From contig NZ_CP040272.1 of assembly GCF_013393905.1 (NCBI RefSeq), positions 5,886,001 through 5,950,000 of the forward strand: a DNA stretch of 64,000 nucleotides, in the 5' to 3' direction. Of this stretch, positions 29,251 to 36,684 are shown piece after piece. The notes below the pieces were generated by a model that did no database searches, was not told the DNA's origin, and saw only the letters and a program-made list of their open reading frames with translations. Both the position numbers and the translations under genes were made by a program. Numbering within the stretch: the stretch's first letter is position 1; each line of letters starts with the position of its first letter. The stretch comes from Nostoc sp. C052. GTDB lineage: Bacteria > Cyanobacteriota > Cyanobacteriia > Cyanobacteriales > Nostocaceae.

Positions 29251-29290
29251 TGCCTGTTACCGATTTAACCAGAGTATCTTATCGTTTTAA

Positions 29291-29428
29291 GGGGCATTGG
29301 GGATTAGGGACTGGGGATTAGGTACTGGGGACTAGAGCATGAGAGAGTGTGGGGAGATGAGAATTTTGCTTCCCTCTCCTCACCACACCCCCCACACCTC
29401 CCAATCCCTAGTCCCCAGTCCCCAATCC
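29291..29428. repeat. Hairpin-forming GGGGATT/CCCCAGT repeat element, second copy
   Basis: Same structure as 17551-17663: GGGGATTAGGGACTGGGG units, the shared centre GAGTGTGGGGAGATGAGAAT plus TTTGCTTCCCTCTCC, then CCCTAGTCCCCAGTCCCC. It fills the gap between the cyclophilin start and the ycf4 stop. Confidence 0.8.
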
Positions 29429-29429
29429 T

Positions 29430-29999
29430 TTACAATCCTTCTAACGACACTCCCAAAAAGCGGGCTAATTGTGCGCCTTCTGTTTCTAACTCTGTTAAAG
29501 ATAAAGGTTGTCCAACCCGTGTTAAGGGTATATCTCGCCGCCCCTTAATGCGTAGATAGAGGGCACGACGGGGATTAAGACCTTCTTTCACGTCTATGAT
29601 CACAGATTGTACATCTTCTATGCGGCTATCAATTTCAATTCGGCGGTTTTTGCCAGGAAACCCCCAACGGAAGATTTTGATTGCGCCAGTTTCGTGATTA
29701 AATTCGTTGTAACCGCCTCCAACGTCCAATAAAATCACTAGCCACAGGTACGTGGCTAATAGCAAGCCAGCAGCCCCATATAACCCCATTACCAATCCTT
29801 GAGGGACAAATACCAGTTGGGTTGGATCGGAAACTACAAGTAAATTAACTTTTAAATAACTGGATATTCCAGCCAAGAGAAAGCCACTTGCTCCCAAGGT
29901 AACGATAGTTGCCCACCAGTAGTTGCTGAACCGACGAGAACCGAGAACATTTTGATGCAGGAGGCGATCGCCTTTGTTAATCGTTGTTGATGTCGTCAT
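29430..29999 (-). CDS. ycf4: Photosystem I assembly protein Ycf4
   Basis: A 189-aa thylakoid membrane protein required for or assisting photosystem I assembly. It has two membrane segments near residues 27-47 and 70-91, joined by a short loop, then a soluble C-terminal domain with LLDVGGGYNEFN, IKIFRWGFPGKNRRI and DVQSVIIDVKEGLNPRR, all typical of Ycf4. Length matches the family (about 185 aa). It is divergent from psbD across a spacer of about 1 kb. Confidence 0.95.
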   Translation of the reverse strand: MTTSTTINKGDRLLHQNVLGSRRFSNYWWATIVTLGASGFLLAGISSYLKVNLLVVSDPTQLVFVPQGLVMGLYGAAGLLLATYLWLVILLDVGGGYNEFNHETGAIKIFRWGFPGKNRRIEIDSRIEDVQSVIIDVKEGLNPRRALYLRIKGRRDIPLTRVGQPLSLTELETEGAQLARFLGVSLEGL

Positions 30000-31043
30000 T
30001 GAACTACCATTGCCCGTGAGATACTCGCTGTTACATACTCACCCACTAAATGCTTTTGCATAGAGTGGTAGCTGTCTGTGCCCATCTAGCTATTGCTGAG
30101 GAGGCACTGAGAGCTATGTTTTAAGTCCCCGGAAACCCTACCGCAGACTATAAATTTTTTACCCTGTATTCTACAAATTTTACTTTCCTGGATGATGCTG
30201 GCTTACTTGCACTACAGGACAAACCACTTAGGCTATCTGTAGTTAGTCAAGATATGCCAACTTCTTTTTTCTTTGTCTAAGTTTTACCACCTGCATTTTA
30301 CCAAACATCGTTGACAAAAACTCAACTACGCCCCAATACGCTTGGGTTAAGGACTACTAGCAACAATTTTGGTTTTTAGAGACGCGATTTATCGCGTCTC
30401 TACAAGTGTTTTGGGCTTATATAAACTGTATTGAATTACGCCCCTGTATGTTCCATACTACCGATATAATTTTTTAGGGTATTTATTTATGCAGGGTTTC
30501 CCGTCCACCTGACTGGCTCCCAATTGCAAGCGCCGTGTAGACAGATGCCGGGGTTTTTTACCCAAGTTCGGTACGGTCACAGGCTTCAGTGCAGGAGTCA
30601 GTATTACCTCCTGCCTCCTGCCCCCTGCCTCTTTTTGACATCTTGGAAAAAAGTTACCTACATACGTCCATTTGCATTAATTTTTTTTAGATTTCTGAGA
30701 AAAGTTGTGTCAAATTGTAAAAATTCTGATATTCATATTATTTATAAGGTTCGTGTTTCATAGCTCATTTGCTTCTGTGTATCAGGCAAAAACCCTGAGT
30801 AGTGTGATAAGTTAAGAATCATTAAGTTACCACAAGCTAGATTACTAGCCGATGGTACGTGTAATGTCATAACCCTGAGAAATAATGACTTAACTAGTCA
30901 GTAAGCTCTCAGAATCTCAGTTGCTTAAAAGCAGTTGAGATTGTCAAAAAAAACGTTAATTCCTCACGGCAGTCGGTTACACTTGCTCTCCGTACCGCCT
31001 TAGAAACGTTGCAATTTTAGTAAAAAAAGAGGATTTTAGTCCG
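30000..31043. promoter_or_regulatory. About 1-kb divergent ycf4-psbD control region
   Basis: No convincing gene. It must hold the ycf4 and psbD promoters and a long psbD leader, though I could not place -10 or -35 boxes with confidence. Contents: an AT-rich psbD-proximal part (30880-31043) with AGAGG (31027-31031) about 12 bases before the psbD ATG; a GGGGTTTTTTACCC hairpin near 30550; a heptamer-like CTCCTGC tandem near 30608-30630; and a perfect hairpin at 30378-30401. A 79-codon open frame at 30524 has no protein-like character. Confidence 0.5.
30378..30401. repeat. Perfect hairpin AGAGACGCGAT-TT-ATCGCGTCTCT
   Basis: Perfect 11-bp stem with a two-base loop. This is the GTAGAGACGCGATTTATCGC repeat type dispersed in Nostocales genomes. 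Confidence 0.7.
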
Positions 31044-32099
31044 ATGACCATCGCAGTTGGACGTGCCCCCAGTAGAGGGTGGTTTGACGTTCTTGACGAC
31101 TGGCTCAAGCGCGATCGCTTCGTATTCGTAGGTTGGTCAGGGATATTATTATTCCCCTGCGCCTTCCTAGCACTAGGCGGTTGGCTGACCGGCACCACCT
31201 TCGTCACCTCTTGGTACACCCACGGATTAGCCTCCTCCTACCTAGAAGGAGCGAACTTTCTGACAGTGGCAGTATCCACCCCCGCCGACAGCATGGGACA
31301 TTCCCTATTGCTGTTGTGGGGGCCAGAAGCCCAAGGCAACCTCACCCGTTGGTTTCAATTGGGTGGCTTGTGGCCATTCGTGGCCCTGCACGGAGCCTTC
31401 GGTTTGATTGGCTTCATGTTGCGGCAATTTGAAATTGCACGTCTAGTAGGTATCCGTCCTTACAACGCCCTCGCCTTCTCCGCTCCCATCGCGGTATTCG
31501 TCAGTGTATTCCTGATGTACCCCTTGGGACAATCAAGCTGGTTCTTCGCACCCAGCTTTGGCGTGGCAGCAATTTTCCGGTTCCTGCTATTCCTGCAAGG
31601 CTTCCATAACTGGACACTTAACCCCTTCCACATGATGGGAGTTGCGGGTGTATTGGGTGGTGCTTTATTGTGCGCCATTCATGGTGCCACAGTTGAGAAT
31701 ACCTTGTTTGAAGACGGCGATGGTGCTAACACCTTCCGCGCCTTCAATCCCACCCAATCAGAAGAAACCTACTCAATGGTGACAGCAAACCGTTTCTGGT
31801 CACAGATTTTCGGTATTGCTTTCTCAAACAAGCGCTGGTTGCACTTCTTTATGTTGTTCGTGCCAGTCACCGGTTTATGGATGAGTGCTGTCGGCATCGT
31901 CGGTTTAGCACTCAACCTGCGGGCTTATGATTTCGTTTCCCAAGAATTACGGGCGGCGGAAGACCCGGAGTTTGAAACCTTCTATACCAAAAACATTTTG
32001 CTGAACGAGGGTATCCGCGCTTGGATGGCTCCTCAAGATCAACCCCACGAACAATTTGTATTCCCTGAGGAGGTATTACCACGTGGTAACGCTCTCTAA
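31044..32099 (+). CDS. psbD: Photosystem II reaction-centre protein D2
   Basis: A 351-aa D2 protein, full length for the family, with five membrane helices. It pairs with D1 to bind P680, pheophytin, QA and the non-haem iron. Seen: the N-terminus GWFDVLDDWLKRDRFVFVGW, the helix D iron/QA ligand region LLCAIHGATVEN, and the helix E region KRWLHFFMLFVPVTGLWM with the second iron His. The C-terminus RGNAL is typical. Its 3' end overlaps psbC by 17 bases. The codon choice (many C-ending codons) differs from its neighbours, as usual for very highly expressed genes. Confidence 0.98.
   Translation: MTIAVGRAPSRGWFDVLDDWLKRDRFVFVGWSGILLFPCAFLALGGWLTGTTFVTSWYTHGLASSYLEGANFLTVAVSTPADSMGHSLLLLWGPEAQGNLTRWFQLGGLWPFVALHGAFGLIGFMLRQFEIARLVGIRPYNALAFSAPIAVFVSVFLMYPLGQSSWFFAPSFGVAAIFRFLLFLQGFHNWTLNPFHMMGVAGVLGGALLCAIHGATVENTLFEDGDGANTFRAFNPTQSEETYSMVTANRFWSQIFGIAFSNKRWLHFFMLFVPVTGLWMSAVGIVGLALNLRAYDFVSQELRAAEDPEFETFYTKNILLNEGIRAWMAPQDQPHEQFVFPEEVLPRGNAL
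32067..32073 (+). promoter_or_regulatory. Ribosome binding site for psbC inside psbD
   Basis: GAGGAGG lies nine bases before the GTG at 32083 and within the last codons of psbD. It decides the GTG start of psbC over the in-frame upstream ATG at 32056. Confidence 0.8.
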
Positions 32100-33474
32100 T
32101 AGACCAAATATCTTAGGCGGCGCTGGACGCGACCAAGAATCCACTGGATTTGCTTGGTGGTCTGGTAACGCACGTTTAATTAACTTATCTGGTAAACTAC
32201 TGGGTGCCCACGTTGCCCACGCTGGTTTGATTGTATTCTGGGCTGGAGCGATGACTTTGTTTGAAGTCGCTCACTTCATTCCTGAAAAGCCCATGTACGA
32301 ACAAGGCTTGATCTTGTTACCTCACCTCGCCACTCAGGGCTGGGGTGTTGGTGCTGGTGGTGAAGTCATCGATACCTTCCCCTACTTTGTTGTCGGCGTA
32401 CTCCACTTAATTTCCTCAGCCGTCCTTGGCTTTGGCGGTATCTATCATGCCGTTCGTGGCCCAGAAACCTTAGAAGAATATTCTTCTTTCTTTGGTTACG
32501 ACTGGAAAGACAAGAACAAGATGACCAATATCATCGGGTTCCACCTGATTATTTTGGGATTCGGTGCATTGCTGTTAGTGCTAAAAGCAATGTTCTTTGG
32601 TGGATTGTATGACACCTGGGCACCAGGCGGTGGTGATGTTCGGATTATTACCAATCCAACATTGAACCCAGCAGTTATCTTCGGTTATGTAATCAAGTCT
32701 CCCTTTGGTGGTGAAGGCTGGATTGTTAGCGTTGATAACTTGGAAGATGTCGTTGGTGGTCACATCTGGATTGCCTTTATCTTAATTTCTGGTGGTATCT
32801 GGCACATCTTCACCAAGCCTTTTGCTTGGTCACGTCGTGCATCCATCTGGTCTGGTGAGGCTTACCTTTCGTACAGCTTGGGCGCTCTTTCACTGATGGG
32901 CTTCATTGCTTCCATCTTTGTTTGGTTTAACAACACCGTTTATCCAAGCGAATTCTTTGGCCCTACTGGCCCAGAAGCTTCTCAAGCTCAGGCTTTGACC
33001 TTCTTGATTCGTGACCAACGCTTGGGTGCTAACGTCGGTTCTGCCCAAGGCCCTACAGGTCTAGGTAAATACCTGATGCGCTCTCCAACTGGTGAAATCA
33101 TCTTCGGTGGTGAAACCATGCGCTTCTGGGATTTCCGTGGCCCTTGGTTGGAGCCTCTACGTGGTCCCAATGGTCTTGACTTGGAAAAAATCAAGAATGA
33201 TATTCAGCCTTGGCAAGCTCGTCGCGCTGCTGAATACATGACCCATGCTCCTCTAGGTTCTTTGAACTCCGTGGGTGGTGTGGCTACTGAAATTAACTCT
33301 TTCAACTACGTATCTCCTCGCGCTTGGTTGGCGACTTCTCACTTCGTACTAGGATTCTTCTTCCTAGTTGGTCACTTGTGGCACGCTGGTCGCGCACGGG
33401 CTGCGGCTGGTGGTTTTGAGAAAGGAATTAACCGTGATACTGAACCAGTGATGTTTATGAACGACCTCGACTAG
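32083..33474 (+). CDS. psbC: Photosystem II chlorophyll-binding core antenna CP43
   Basis: A 463-aa inner antenna protein with six membrane helices and a large lumenal loop E. The loop holds GGETMRFWDFRGPW, whose Glu and Arg correspond to the CP43 residues contacting the Mn4CaO5 cluster. The start is the GTG at 32083 (VTLSNRPNILGGAGRD), chosen from the GAGGAGG site and the conserved N-terminus; a frame from 32056 would add unrelated residues. It overlaps the psbD 3' end by 17 bases, so the two are translated from one mRNA. A likely terminator follows. Confidence 0.97.
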   Translation: MVTLSNRPNILGGAGRDQESTGFAWWSGNARLINLSGKLLGAHVAHAGLIVFWAGAMTLFEVAHFIPEKPMYEQGLILLPHLATQGWGVGAGGEVIDTFPYFVVGVLHLISSAVLGFGGIYHAVRGPETLEEYSSFFGYDWKDKNKMTNIIGFHLIILGFGALLLVLKAMFFGGLYDTWAPGGGDVRIITNPTLNPAVIFGYVIKSPFGGEGWIVSVDNLEDVVGGHIWIAFILISGGIWHIFTKPFAWSRRASIWSGEAYLSYSLGALSLMGFIASIFVWFNNTVYPSEFFGPTGPEASQAQALTFLIRDQRLGANVGSAQGPTGLGKYLMRSPTGEIIFGGETMRFWDFRGPWLEPLRGPNGLDLEKIKNDIQPWQARRAAEYMTHAPLGSLNSVGGVATEINSFNYVSPRAWLATSHFVLGFFFLVGHLWHAGRARAAAGGFEKGINRDTEPVMFMNDLD

Positions 33475-33514
33475 GTTGTAAGATTTATTTCATCACTGAC
33501 AACTAAATTATTTA

Positions 33515-33546
33515 GAGGCTCTTGCATAAAAGCAAGGGCTTTTTTT
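33515..33546 (+). terminator. Rho-independent-type terminator of psbDC
   Basis: AGGCTCTTGC, loop ATAAAA, GCAAGGGCT, then a run of seven T. The stem allows one G-U pair. It is 41 bases after the psbC stop. Confidence 0.85.
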
Positions 33547-33604
33547 GTAGGAGAATTAATAATCTATTGATTAAATCGAGCAACTTACCAAGGTAATTAA
33601 TACC

Positions 33605-33790
33605 ATGAGCGATTCCAATTTTATTGATGCTTTGCGATGGACAGATGAAGCAAAGGAAAAGTTACAAAATATTCCCTTTTTTGTTCGCGCTCAAGCTAGA
33701 GCCAGAATTGAACAACTAGCTCGTGAAGCAGTCCAAGAGGTTGTTACCGCTGATTTGGTAGAACAGGCTAGGCTTGAGTTTGGACAATAA
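33605..33790 (+). CDS. Small stand-alone PCP_red-domain protein
   Basis: A 61-aa soluble protein. Nearly all of it matches the small C-terminal domain of the light-independent protochlorophyllide reductase B subunit (PCP_red): LRWTDEAKEKLQNIPFFVR, ARARIEQLAREAV and a closing VTADLVEQARLEFG. No catalytic part is present. Stand-alone proteins of this kind are common in cyanobacteria, and their function is unclear to me; a role in chlorophyll handling is an inference from the domain and from its place 130 bases after psbC. It has its own start after the psbDC terminator. Confidence 0.8.
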   Translation: MSDSNFIDALRWTDEAKEKLQNIPFFVRAQARARIEQLAREAVQEVVTADLVEQARLEFGQ

Positions 33791-34257
33791 AACATTCTGG
33801 AGGTCGTAACAATGACAGTCGCCAAGAATCGAGCCGACCGAGTAATGCTTTATGACATTAGCTGGGAACAGTTTGAAAATCTTCTAAAAGACTTGGGAGA
33901 GCATCGGGCAGCAAGGTTAGCTTACGATCGCACTACCTTAGAAATTATGACACATTTACCTGAACATGAATATTACAAAGAGGTAATTAGTATTGCAGTT
34001 CAAGATATCGCTGAAGAGTTGGCTATAGACTATGAAAGTTATGGCTCGACTACCTGGAAGCGAGAAAGCCGAATGGCAGGGGTAGAATCAGATAACTGCT
34101 TCTATTTCCAGAATGAAGCTGCGATTCGGGGTAGATTGAATCTGGATTTGAGACAAGACCCACCGCCTGATTTGGCACTGGAAATTGATGTTACCAGTAA
34201 GTCTTTAAATCGTTTTCCCATTTATGCCTGCCTGGGAGTACCAGAACTATGGTGTTA

Positions 34258-35446
34258 AGCTGCTACGCATCTAAATTTAATAAACGGCATTGCCTTTATT
34301 TTTAATCTTGCGCTCCCATTTAATAATAAGGCCTCCTTCATTTAACAATTTATTTAACAAATCTTCTAGCTGTGATACTGACTCAAACAATCTATGAGCT
34401 ATATATTCTTTTGCTGAATGCCAAACCAATTCTATTAAATTATAATCTGGGCTATAAGGTGGTAGAAATTCCAGGATAATATTTGGCATTTCCTCTTTGA
34501 TATAAGCTAAAATATCTTTTCTTTTATGAAAGCTAGCATTGTCTAGAATAATCACTATTTTTGCCGAACAATCATTGAAGTTATCAATTAGATTACCTTG
34601 CTCTACCCATTCCTGTAAGAGAAAGTTGTTCAAAGATTTAAGCTGCTCATAAAATACATCTGCATTTCCCTTTTTTATCACAAAATTAATTCTCTTTTTG
34701 TCGTGATAACGTAACCCTCCCATAATATTTACTCTTCCTCTTCTCCTTTGCCCTGTGATTTTTCTTCTTGTACCTTTTTTACCCCAATTTTTTCTTCTTA
34801 TTACTCTTAAACTGAATCCGCTTTCATCCCAAAACCATACCTGCAAACGCTCTGGTGCAACATTTGTTATTCTTAAATATTCTGATAATTTTTCTTTAAA
34901 TGCCTTACGTATTTCAGGATTCTGTTTATCCTCTAGGCTATACTTTGCCCAAAGGTAAACGTACTTTTTTCGCTCTAATATTCTCCTAACTTGAGAGCCA
35001 CTTAATTTAATTCCTGTTTCCTCTTCCATATAAGTTGCACATCTAGCTGCTGTCCATCGACCAAATTCATATCCATATTCTACTGGGTCTTTTTCAATTA
35101 TTTTTAATAGCAATTCTTCATATTCTTTGGTAACTTTACGGAAATTACCTTCTCTTCTTCCATCTAAAAAACTTTCTAGATTATCTGGGTCTCCGTGAAC
35201 AGCCCAATATGCTACTGTTGGATATGCAATATCTAAAAACTTACTAATCTCGTGATAGGTTTTTCCATCATTCATTAATAATAAAATCAGAATCTTTTCT
35301 CTTACGTAGGGATTTTCATGCTCTTTTAGCGTTTTTAATAGCCGTTCCTTTTGCTGTTCAGAAAGATGATTTTTTGCTGGCATAGGTGGCTGATATAAGA
35401 TTAATTCCTTAATCTCATATTATACAATCAAGATGCGTAACAGCTT
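34258..35446 (-). mobile_element. IS630-family insertion sequence, apparently complete
   Basis: 1189 bp, flanked by a TA target duplication (34256-34257 and 35447-35448). The terminal inverted repeats read AGCTGCTACGCATCT at the left and AGCTGTTACGCATCT at the right on the other strand: 14 of 15 match, with weaker pairing beyond. It encodes one intact transposase on the minus strand. It interrupts a Uma2-type gene. It is unrelated at its ends to the element at 2616-3677. Confidence 0.92.
34277..35383 (-). CDS. IS630-family transposase
   Basis: A 368-aa intact transposase. The N-terminal helix-turn-helix region covers about residues 1-130 (KTYHEISKFLDIAYPTVAYW, SGSQVRRILERK), then a DDE endonuclease domain with WFWDESGFS (first Asp), VIILDNASFHKR (second Asp) and PPYSPDYNLIELVW (Glu). 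The frame is unbroken and the element ends are well matched, so it may still be active. It differs strongly from the frameshifted transposase at 2684. Confidence 0.93.
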   Translation of the reverse strand: MPAKNHLSEQQKERLLKTLKEHENPYVREKILILLLMNDGKTYHEISKFLDIAYPTVAYWAVHGDPDNLESFLDGRREGNFRKVTKEYEELLLKIIEKDPVEYGYEFGRWTAARCATYMEEETGIKLSGSQVRRILERKKYVYLWAKYSLEDKQNPEIRKAFKEKLSEYLRITNVAPERLQVWFWDESGFSLRVIRRKNWGKKGTRRKITGQRRRGRVNIMGGLRYHDKKRINFVIKKGNADVFYEQLKSLNNFLLQEWVEQGNLIDNFNDCSAKIVIILDNASFHKRKDILAYIKEEMPNIILEFLPPYSPDYNLIELVWHSAKEYIAHRLFESVSQLEDLLNKLLNEGGLIIKWERKIKNKGNAVY

Positions 35447-35666
35447 ATGATTCCGGTGAACTCAAGATTTATCTCCTACAAAATGGGGAATATGTCGAGT
35501 CAGAGAAGAGTCTGGTGTTTCCTACTTTAGCAATTCGGGATCTGCCGAAACTGATTGAGCAAAATCGGGCAAATGGCAGACGGGCAATTCGTCAGGCGGT
35601 TCGGGAATGGGTGAAGATTGAACTACCCAATCAACCTAATTCATAATTACGAATTACGAATTAGTA

Positions 35667-36503
35667 TCAACTTCCTCCTATATTCATCGCTGTTAAAAAA
35701 GCCTTTTGGCTCACATCTCTATAAACTGTATTTAAATACTTCATTACCACATCACTTGAAGTTGAATTTACTGAATTTTCCTCTTCTTTCGCAAGAGGGA
35801 TTGCTCCTAATACATCTAATACCGTCTCACTTGTGGACGGTGCAATTACTACCAAGGATGACTCTAATGGCTCATTATATTGCCAGAAAGAATCAACTTT
35901 TACCAAGTATTTGTTATTAGGAATTGACTGTTGAATATCGGGCGTTTCTGTAGTGTTTGGTTCAATCTTGGCACTACGTAATTGACGTAAATCGCTGATA
36001 ATTTGCTCTTTGGTGCGTCCGCGCAATTGAAATAGTACAAAGGGGTCTTCACTGAAGCGATCGCCTAACTGATAGTATATTGCACCAATATGTTTACAGG
36101 GATTTGCTTTGTCAGGACAAGAGCATTTACTCTGGACATCAGCCAGGGTAAAAGGAAATATCGAAAGGCCATTAGCCGTAAAGACTTCTTCTATATTTTG
36201 TGGCATTTCTCCTGCTAGTAGCTTGGCAGCAAAAATTGCCCTTTGGGACATGGTTTCAATTACATAGCCCCATTGTTCATCAGTAAATGGTTCAAGGGAA
36301 AGGGAAACTTTATATGGTTCAACTTCACTACCTTGCACCCTAGCTAATACTTTTGCACCTTTAAATTCGATACTCAAAACGTTTCCTTGACGAGCATAAT
36401 TTCTCGCACGTTCTAAACGCTTTTTAAAACGATAGGAATCTAGCAAATCTAGCCATTGTTGTGACCACCATTCTCGACTTGCTTGTAATGTGTAATTAGT
36501 CAT
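35667..36503 (-). CDS. SWIM zinc-finger protein, partner of SNF2 helicase
   Basis: A 278-aa protein from the ATG at 36503 (MTNYTLQASREWW). The frame runs up to 36575, but that part includes a GAGCGATAAATCGCTC repeat, so I favour the inner start. The SWIM motif CSCPDKANPCKHI (CxCx(n)CxH) is near residue 150 and binds zinc and DNA or protein. SWIM proteins of this size are commonly encoded beside SNF2 helicases in bacteria, and here the helicase gene is about 180 bases upstream on the same strand, suggesting a joint role in DNA transactions. The C-terminal about 80 residues have no domain I recognise. Confidence 0.85.
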   Translation of the reverse strand: MTNYTLQASREWWSQQWLDLLDSYRFKKRLERARNYARQGNVLSIEFKGAKVLARVQGSEVEPYKVSLSLEPFTDEQWGYVIETMSQRAIFAAKLLAGEMPQNIEEVFTANGLSIFPFTLADVQSKCSCPDKANPCKHIGAIYYQLGDRFSEDPFVLFQLRGRTKEQIISDLRQLRSAKIEPNTTETPDIQQSIPNNKYLVKVDSFWQYNEPLESSLVVIAPSTSETVLDVLGAIPLAKEEENSVNSTSSDVVMKYLNTVYRDVSQKAFLTAMNIGGS

Positions 36504-36684
36504 AAATTGATTTAAAAACTTAGTAGTGTGCTGCACCAATTTTTGCGAGTTGGTAGTGAGCGATTTATCGCTCAATTCAAGGACTAAAGTCCTTACCCTT
36601 CGGGTTCGTTAGTCGCTCATGGGGTAAACTACCTTGGCGTTAGTCTCTCCCTTTGGGAGAAGACCACGCTAACTCACTACAAAC

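Larger units (their letters stand above)
33812..35646 (+). pseudogene. Uma2-type (DUF820) nuclease-fold gene split by an IS
   Basis: The first 148 codons (33812-34255) carry the Uma2/PD-(D/E)XK-like domain: a conserved-type YEDYG-like YESYGSTTWKRE, and DLALEIDVTS with the acidic residues. Homology stops at the Trp-Cys codons at 34255, where an IS630 element was inserted at TA. After it (from 35447) the coding continues as YDSG..., then LKIYLLQNGEYVESEKSL to the stop at 35646. As printed, the frame also seems to lack one base near 35460, so simple excision would not restore it. Such genes occur in large families in cyanobacteria with unknown function. It lies 21 bases after the PCP_red gene. 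Confidence 0.85.

Noticed and set aside
30480..30600. SRP RNA, 6S RNA or cobalamin riboswitch in the psbD upstream region
   Set aside because: Some GGGAAACCC-like bits looked suggestive on the minus strand, but the required conserved loops and order are missing.
30524..30763. 79-codon open frame in the ycf4-psbD spacer
   Set aside because: It crosses a CTCCTGC-type tandem repeat, has odd composition and no ribosome site; most likely chance.
32056..32082. ATG start for psbC at 32056
   Set aside because: The family N-terminus and the GAGGAGG site both point to the GTG at 32083; the extra residues are out-of-frame psbD sequence.
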